From assembly GCF_905171775.1 (NCBI RefSeq), contig NC_053489.1, forward strand, positions 244,782,231 through 244,846,230: DNA of 64,000 nucleotides, written 5' to 3'. Within the stretch, counting starts at the first letter, position 1; every line of letters begins with the position of its first letter. Source of the DNA: Rana temporaria. Taxonomy: Eukaryota > Chordata > Amphibia > Anura > Ranidae. The translations under genes and the position numbers were made by a program. Of this stretch, positions 48,801 to 57,800 are shown in pieces. The notes beneath the pieces were generated by a model, which did not search any database, was not told the origin of the DNA, and saw only the letters and a program-made list of their open reading frames with translations.

Positions 48801-51800
48801 AAAACAGAGGGAGAAAAGCCTACAAAAATAAAGCTAATGCAGCCACCACATATGATTGGTAAGCTGCAATATATTATACTTTTGGTTTTAGGTTTATACT
48901 GCTTCATATGCAGATGTAAGACAGATTGCCCACTGGATGGTAAAAGACAATACAAGTACCCATTGTGGGGAGGTACAGGAGATGGCTCTGCATAGTTGGA
49001 TGGGTTTAATGACAGTCAAAAAAGAGGGAGACGAGCATATAAATTAATGTTAATTTGGAAAAGACTGGGTATGCAAAAACTGCACAGGGTGTAGGGTTTG
49101 GGCTAGGGAGGAGTACAGATGGTAAGAAAGGAAAAGGAGGGATTGATGAAGGATAGTTGGCTGGGAGGAAGGGGGACTGGGCCCCTGAAGGTCACTATTA
49201 TCAGTACGTATTAGATAATCAAAAGTTTTTTTACAGAGTCAGTGGGAGAAGCGAATGCTTTTAGTGTTTGAAAAATGTTAAATGACCTAAGTTGGCTTCT
49301 TCCTATTCATTTCAGGTGGCGCAGTGTTCGGGTTTTCATTTCCTCCACGTTTCGTGATATGCACTCAGAAAGAGACATTTTAATTGGGCAGGTGATGCCG
49401 CAGCTGCGTCTCCGGGCTGCTTCTCACTTCCTGTCCCTGGAGGAAGTTGATTTGCGCTGGGGAATTACAGAAGAGGAAACAAAGAAAGACAGGTTAGATC
49501 ACTACAAAATAAAGGCAAAGACAGTATAAAATATAGCGGCATTTTAGGAAAGTGTTAATGCTAGTAAAATAAGCATTAAGTTCTCTGATTTAATATTTTT
49601 TTATTGTATCAATGTAGGCAGTTGTCTCTGTGCCTTTCTGAAGTTGTTCGGAGTCAAATCTTTATTGGCATCCTAGGAGAGAGATATGGATATACTCCAA
49701 AAACATATTCAGTGCCTCACCTTCCTGAGTATGAATGGGTAAGTACCAATACTAGATCTATGGAAACGCATCTTTTTTTTCTGGTCAAAGGAAGAGCTGC
49801 ACGGTTGTAGGCTAAAATGTGACACTAGTGACAATGAAGTGCTAGATTAATATCAATTACAATTATGAAACACTGACTGAGTGAAAAAAAATATTATATC
49901 TGTAAATATGTCTGTGAGACCTCAAATCTTTTTTTCTGCATTGCATAAATATGATTTATGAAAAAACAGGTGTTCCACCTATAGTACTGTTTAAGATTAC
50001 AGAATATTGGTAAATGAAAAGGGCTCAGATTAAATACAATTTAAATTTTATGAATTCCAAATTACAGTATTTGTTGTGACTCCAGGCCAATGATGTCTTT
50101 GATGTCTCTGACAGCAGGTGAAATTGTATTTGGCATTTTAGGGGCAGATCCACAAAGATCTGCCCCGGCGCAGCATATCTGAGATACGCTACGCCCCTGT
50201 AACTTACTTTTGTTTGCTTTAAATCCAGAAAGAATTTGCACCGTAAGTTACGGCGGCGTAATCTATCACTCGCGGCGTAATGGCGCGTAATTCAAATCGG
50301 CGAGTAGGGGGCATGTTTCATTTAAATGAAGTGTGTCCCCGCACCGAATGAACTGCGCATGCACCGTCCCTAAATTTCCCGCTGTGCATTGCGCTAAATG
50401 ACGTTGCAAGGACGTCATTGTTTTGATGTGGACGTAAATTACATCCATATCGATTTCACGGACGACTTACGCAAACAAATTATTTTTTTTTAAATTGTAC
50501 GCGGGAACGACGACCATACTTAATATTGCGTACGCCACCAAATAGCAGCTTTAACCATACGCCGGAAAAAGCCAACTAGAGACGACGTAAAAGAATGCGA
50601 CGGCCGCTCGTATGTTCGTGGATTGTCAGAAATAGCTAATTTGCATACTCGACGCGGATTACGACGAGAACGCCACACAGCGGACGCCGAAGAATTGCAT
50701 CTTAGATCCGAAGGCGTATGAAGACGTAAGCCTGTCGGATCTAACCCAGATGCCGTCGTATCTTGTTTTGAGGATTCAAAACAAAGATACGACGCGGGAA
50801 ATTTGAAAGTACGCCGGCGTATCAGTAGATACGCCGGCGTACTCTCTTTGTGGATCTGCCCCTTAGTGTTTTTTTAGTGCCATGAAGGAAGCATATGTGA
50901 AAACTTGCTTCAGGACAAAACGGCGGTATGATGTAATGTGGGTAACACCACTTGTATTAGTGTTCCATGACATGAGCCTTTCATTTTCTAGTTTTACCCA
51001 GGAAAACATTATCACCCTACTTGCTGTTCTGTTTTCTATAAAAACTTTGACATAAACTATATATCTTCTCAGGTCCATACATATCCAGCTGGGCGATCTG
51101 TCACAGAGTTGGAAGCCATGCAGTTTTTGCAGGGTTGTAACACCCAGAAGCATAGACACCCAAAGGCCTTATTCTACTTCAGGAATCCAGATGTTCTCGG
51201 GTAAAAAAAAAAAAAAAACGCACTGAAGAAGTAGCAAAGGAGATTTACATTAGTGTTCAAGTTAGAGATGGGAAGACCTGGGAAAAAAATGCAAAAATTG
51301 GGAAAGAACGTTTTTTTTTTTTCTCCAGATCCGTATTTTGTTTTTTTCCCCCGCAAAAATTGGAAAAAAGTGTGGAATATGTTCTTTTTACAATGATAAA
51401 TAATATATTTATGATAGACCTTAAAGGGGTTGTAAAGGTTTGTTTTTTAAATAGGTTCCTTTAAGCTAGTGCATTGGGTTCACTTACCTTTTCCTTCCAT
51501 TTCCCTTCTAAATTTTTTTTCTTTGTTTTCTTTGTCTGAATTTCTCACTTCCTGTTCCTCCTCACTAACATGTTTTGGCTGACTAACCCCCAGCCAGAAC
51601 GACTCGGATGATTGGGGGCAGGCTTACTGAGGAGGAACAGGAAGTGAGAAATTCAGACAAAGAAAAAAAACATTTAGAAGGGAAATCGAAGAAAAGGGTA
51701 AGTGAACCAACAATGCACTAGCTTAAAGGAACCTATTTAGAAAATAAAAAACAAACCTTTACAACCCCTTTAAAGATTTCTGAGACTTTAAGTAAAGTCT

Positions 51801-54800
51801 TAAATTATTGAAAGTTCTCTCAGCTGAAGGCAAGTAAATCCTGGAATACAGTTCAGTTAAAGTAACACTATTTCTCAATGCAGTTCTCAAACAAGAGAAA
51901 TATGCATTTCTGCCACTGGGGGGCACTGCAGGGGAAAGGCTCCAGTTTAGTTTGCTTGTGGGCTCCATCTTGTTATTAGTTTATCTTTTTTAACCTTTAA
52001 ATGGTTCCTATTAATGTTCTCCATCACAGCATAGTGTTTAGCTATAGTCCGGTCAGTAAATTGGTTTTTCGTTTCCTCCTCTCAGTTAAATGGTGAGACC
52101 AACATCTAGAGTTTGGAAACATTTCCACAGTGCAATTTCTGCTGAGAGCAAAGCTGCCATTTGAAAATATTATGAGAAGAATTTTTTTTTTCCAAATGCT
52201 ACAAGGATGACAAAACACATCCTGGCACCAGAGGTGTCCTAAAGACACTAAAAACACTTTATGGGATAATATAATGAGGACCAGAATGAAAGTGCAAGTA
52301 GCTTTTTCATCTAGAGTTCTCATTCCAGAAAACTCTGCTGCTTCTGGATCATCACAAAGTGTTTTTTCACCAGCAGCATCTTTAAGTAAGGAAGTGTTAC
52401 AAACTATGGCCTCCCAAAAATACACATCACCATCATTTATAGAAACAATGGAGAAAAACTGATCAAGCTCTTGCAAGAGCAGTATATGCTTCTGGATCAG
52501 CATTGGTAATAACGGAGAATGCATACAGGCAGGAAGCTTTTACATTATTATGAGAGAGGGGCTGGGGTGGTTACTTTTCCTCATGTATAGTTGAAATTTA
52601 CTTAAAGGGTTTGTAAACACTTGTTTTCTTCTTTTTTTTATTTTTTTATAATAACAAACATATACTTGCCTCCACTGTGCAGTTTGTTTTGCAGTGTGTC
52701 CCCGATCATCATCTTCTGGGGTCCCCCGGCGGCTCTCACGGCTCCTCCTCGCATCGGTTAACCCCCTAGGAGAAGCGCTCTCCTGGGGGGTTACATTGCA
52801 GGCGCGCTACCGAGTCCAGCATTTGCATAAATAGACACAGAATGCCAGACTCGGCCCTGTCCTCCCGCGTCATTGGATTTGATTGACAGCAGCGGGAGCC
52901 AATGGCTGCTCTGCAATCTATCCAATCAAGAGCCGAGAACCCTGGGCAGAGAGCTAGAGCGCGTCTCCGCCTAGGGATGTAAGGGCTCCGGTGAGTTTAC
53001 AAGTCCTTGTTATTCCATTTGTAATAAAATATATAATTTTAAAAAGCAAGTTTAGTTTACTTACTGAACAAGTTGTACTTTTACTTAAAGCGGAGCTCCG
53101 CCGTAAAAAATATTAAAAGCCAACCGCTACAAATACTGCAGCTGCTCAGACTTTTAATAAATAGACACTTACCTGTTCTGGAGTCCAGCGACGTCAGCAG
53201 CAGAAGACGAGCGATCGCTTGTCTCTCGGCTGCCCCCACCGCCATCCTCGGTGAGGGGATCAGGAAGTGAAACGTTGAGGCTTCACTGCCCGGTTCCCTA
53301 CTGTGCATGTGCGAGTCGTGCTGCGCCATCCTCACTGGTCCCTGCTGTGTTCTGGGAGCCGTGTATTTCCCAGAACACAATGTGGGGGATGGGGGGAAGT
53401 GGGGGGGGAAGTGGCGTACTGCCCTCAGGTCCCCGCAGAGTGTATTCCTGGAAGTGGGTGCAAATACCTGTCTTAGACAGATATCTGCACCCCCCTCCCC
53501 CATGAAAGGTGACACCGGGGGGGGGAGGGTTCCGATGAGCGGAAGTTCCACTTTAGGGTGGTGCTCCGCTTTAAAGCATATTACCTTTTATATACAAAAT
53601 GACTTTCAATTTACAAAACTACTCCACACTGAATTTTTATTAATGATTATAATTATTATTTATTTTTTTCTTTCCCATGGCTTAAGAATTTCTGGAAATT
53701 TTACATCTCCAGTTCTAGGAAGCTGTAATGTGTGATATCTTGAAAATTAACGGAGGTTAAAAGCTGGAATAATCTTGTCATTCGCTAAAATCCAGTCTCC
53801 ATAAAGCAAGCGGTTGCACAGAAGATTTACTATAGAGCTGCAAGATTATATGATTTGTCTTCACATCCTGAATTTTATAAGGTCCATAGGAAAACAAATT
53901 GGGCTACAAGACTTCTGGAGAATATCTAGCTATTGAAGTGGCTGTCTAAGGATGAGCTCAGGCGTTTTTGCAAGTCCACGTGCCCACGCCTGACAGGAAG
54001 CTGACACTCTGCAGCGCTAATCATGGGCAGTGAGACATTTCCCGATCGGTGCAGCCACCGATCGGGAAATGTCTCACTGCCTGTGATTAGCGCTGTGGAG
54101 TGTCAGCTTCCTGGCAGGCGCAGGCACATGGACTTGCGAACACTCCTGAGCTCATCCTTATTGCTGTCTCGTAGGATAACATACCTTCTGAGCCAGCTTT
54201 CTTTTTATAACCTTTATCATTTGTAATTGCCCATTCTTGCTGATAGCATGTTTGTTGTTCATTCCAGTATACACTGTCCTCTGTTCTTGTTAATTAGGTC
54301 TGTTCCTAGTCATTGGCTCCCAGACTTTGCTGCAGAGTCTCAAGAAGCTGCCAAGCATGTGAAGAACTTGAAGAACAAAGTAGCCAAACACCGAGCTGTC
54401 AGCAGCTACTTGTAAGTTTCATGTTCGGAGAGGGATGCAGATTAGAATGTAAATTGTACAGGCTGTACTTACTGTTGTCTTGGTGTTTATCAGATACTCT
54501 TGCCAGTGGGGAGGAGAACATAATGAGAAACCACACATAACTGCATTAGAAGATTTTGCATCTAGAGTATTAGAAGATATCTGGCAAGTGATTGAGAGAG
54601 ACTTTATCAAGGTATGTAAGCAACTGTAATAAAGAAAATAAGTAAAGCTGGTTATAGATTCGTAGGAAATTTTTATTAAAAAAAGGTTATTTGAAAGTTT
54701 GTTGGCCTTTCTAATCATTCGTGGGGTCAAATTGATGTTGACTTTCAACTGCAGTGAAGAGAAAATTTGAAGGAGCAGGATGGAATCATTTTTTTCGAGC

Positions 54801-57800
54801 GAACAAATTTCTAACAGTGTATGTGGCTTTCATTCAGTATTATTCATTCCAAAATCAAATGTTAAAAGTAAATAAAATCTTTCAAATTACATTAGAATGT
54901 TCTGAGAAATGTTGTACACATTTTTCTAAGACTTCCCCTATGAATTTCTATTCAAAATTCTATCCATCTTCGGCCATATTAAAGTGATTGTAAAGGTGTT
55001 GTTTTTTTTTTTTTTACAAACCTGTCATACTTTCCTGCTTTGTGCAAGGGTTTTGCACAGAGTGACCCCGACCCTTCTTTTCTGGGGTACCCCCGTGGTA
55101 CTCCTGGCTGCTCCTCTTGTATCGAGTACCCCCATTGCTGCTGCATTAAGGTGAAAAACCTTGAAACTTTACAACTCCTTTAAGCCAGACACTGCTGTGT
55201 GACTTGTGTAGGGGGGTGTTGTTGCTTTGCATATGGACAACGGGCACCCTTAATGAGTCCATTAGCAAGGCTATTACTGAAAAGTACTGGGTTTCCTTTA
55301 TGCTACTTCAGTGTAAATTTAATAATAACATTAATATCATAATGTAGCTAATATCATTACTCATAATTCCCTACTTGAAACTTCATATTTTTTTAAATGC
55401 TAATATGTAGCAGCATTTAAAAAGAAATGAATAGATGGTGGTGTGGCGCCACTATATATAATGTGTATACTCAAATCTGTTTAGGAGAACTACAATACAC
55501 CTCCTTGTACTGGCCATAGATGGATAGAATTTTGAATAGAAATTCCTAGGGAAAGTCTTATGCTGCGTACACACGGTCGTTTTTTCTGATGAAAAACTAT
55601 GAAAAAAATACTATAAAATAATGTGATGGTGATATAAGTTAAGTATTCCTAATAAATAATGTGACCATGCCTTATGTCACAAATATTACAATATAATGAA
55701 CTACAAAAAACCTCCTCCTTGAAAATGAATCAAAAAATCGAAAACTTATATTGCGAGCTACACCTTTCTCTCTCTAAATGGGGTGTGAATAGATTTATAT
55801 ATCACAGTACCTTCACTCTAAAATCCAGTGGTGAAGGTGTGAACATTTTAAATATTCTTAAAATGAATGTATATACATGAAGTAAACTACAAATCCCTCC
55901 CCCCTAAACCATAAATCCATAAAAAAAAATCACACACATATATATATATGTGCATTAGAAAGTGACAATTGAAACATTTTGTTACACAAATTGTATGCCT
56001 TATTTTTCTATTTTAAATTGAATTGGTTGTTTTACAAGGTAAGGGTTTTTCTTTACTTTAAATCCAGATTTCACATCCTGCATACCTGAAATTATGCAAT
56101 TGGGCCACAAGACACTGTGAAATGAACAGCTCACCTAACTGATAAGACAATATATGCTATTTAGATCTTCATATAAAGTGATCTAATATGGCTCATAAAT
56201 AATTTGTATATGACAACTTTAATTATTCTTACCATTTGCCTTGTGAACCATCCATCATTTCTTACTATTCTTCTGTCTGTTGTTTTAAAAGGAGTCGAAT
56301 GCATTTGAAGACGAAGAACAGCTGGCACAGGAGGGTTTCCAGGAGTGGCATGAGCAACGTTCCTTTGCTAGAAGCAAATTGGTAACAAATGTATGTGCAG
56401 AGATCCTGGAGAAGAGGCGTACATCCTCAACAAATGGACAGTTGTTCCTGGTGGTTGGGGAGCCAAGCCAAGGGAAGACTGTCTTCATGGTATGTTTTTT
56501 TTCTCCTCCTTAGTAAGTTACCGAATCATATACCATTGTATACAGCTGGTAAAAATATATATTTAAACATGTCACCATCTTCTAGTCATGGGCAGTTTAT
56601 GGTGAAATGATGTTCTTTCCACTGGATTATGGCCCCAACAGTGCTCATCTGAACATTCAGAAGTTTAGAAATCCTTCTGTAACCAATAGCATCAGTATGT
56701 ATAGCAACAATAAGGTTGCAAAGGTCTTGAGAGAGCTTTTTGCTGTTACCAATCATGAGATGTTTCTTGTGTGACACAAAATGAAGGGAAAACATTCTGG
56801 ACAGCCGCACTCCAAAAATTAATTGCTTTTATTATAAAATCACAAAATACATGCCACAGTATCATACTAATACAGTAATGATTCTTTCATAGTATGTATT
56901 GTAGTCATACATTTCTTATTATCTCTGGCAGGCTGACCTTGTGAAGGAACTGAGTCTAGCAGCTTCATCTTCAGTGATTTATTATTTTACGGAGGCAACC
57001 ACAAGGGCAACAGAAGCAGAGTCTATGCTAAACAGTGTCTGCAAGCAACTGAACCAGAGACTGCAGAGAAGGAGCAGTAACCCCACATCATACAGGTTTG
57101 GGGGTCCCTTTACATTAGATTGTCCCCAAAGTACTCATTTGATAACAGCCTTCCACAGTTTTACGTCAGCCTAAATTATGCATAGCTATTATGTCCAAAA
57201 TCTGTTTTCTTTTGCCACAGCAGTAATTAGCAATTTGACTGTATAAATTAAAAACTGTAAAACAAAAGGTAGTAAACAACCTATAACTTACATTATTAAT
57301 AAACACTGTTTTTGACACAGGTCCCATCTTGCTGAGTTCCAAGCTCTCCTTCAGTTAACATCTCGCTCACTGAAGCGGAGTGACACATTGATCTTATTAA
57401 TTGATGGGGCGGATGTGCTGTGTGGACATGCAGGTGAATTTACATCTGATTGGATCCCTGACCTCCTTCCTCAGGTACGCAATTCCTTCTTACTGCTCCC
57501 AATAATGAAACTATTTCCCTATAAGAACAGATATGGACCCCTCTGTATGCATGGGCTACATTCATATGCCAGCTCGAAAGGGGATATAAGTTGCAACTGG
57601 TTTCACCAGTGCAGCAGTTGAAATGGGCTCTGGTAGATTCAGATCTGTCAGACCTCATTATTCTCTGTGATATATTGGGCAGCCTGTAAAACTTATAGGT
57701 GTAAGATTGGTAAGAGCTTGGTATTTATTGTTTTTTAAATATTTGTAGCATGATGTAAGCATTTTTGGTTAGTTTTTAATGAAAAAATATCAAAGGGGCA

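Noticed and set aside
52042..52524. 160-codon frame on the minus strand in intron 20
   Set aside because: No motif, no neighbours and no splice context; consistent with chance in intronic DNA.
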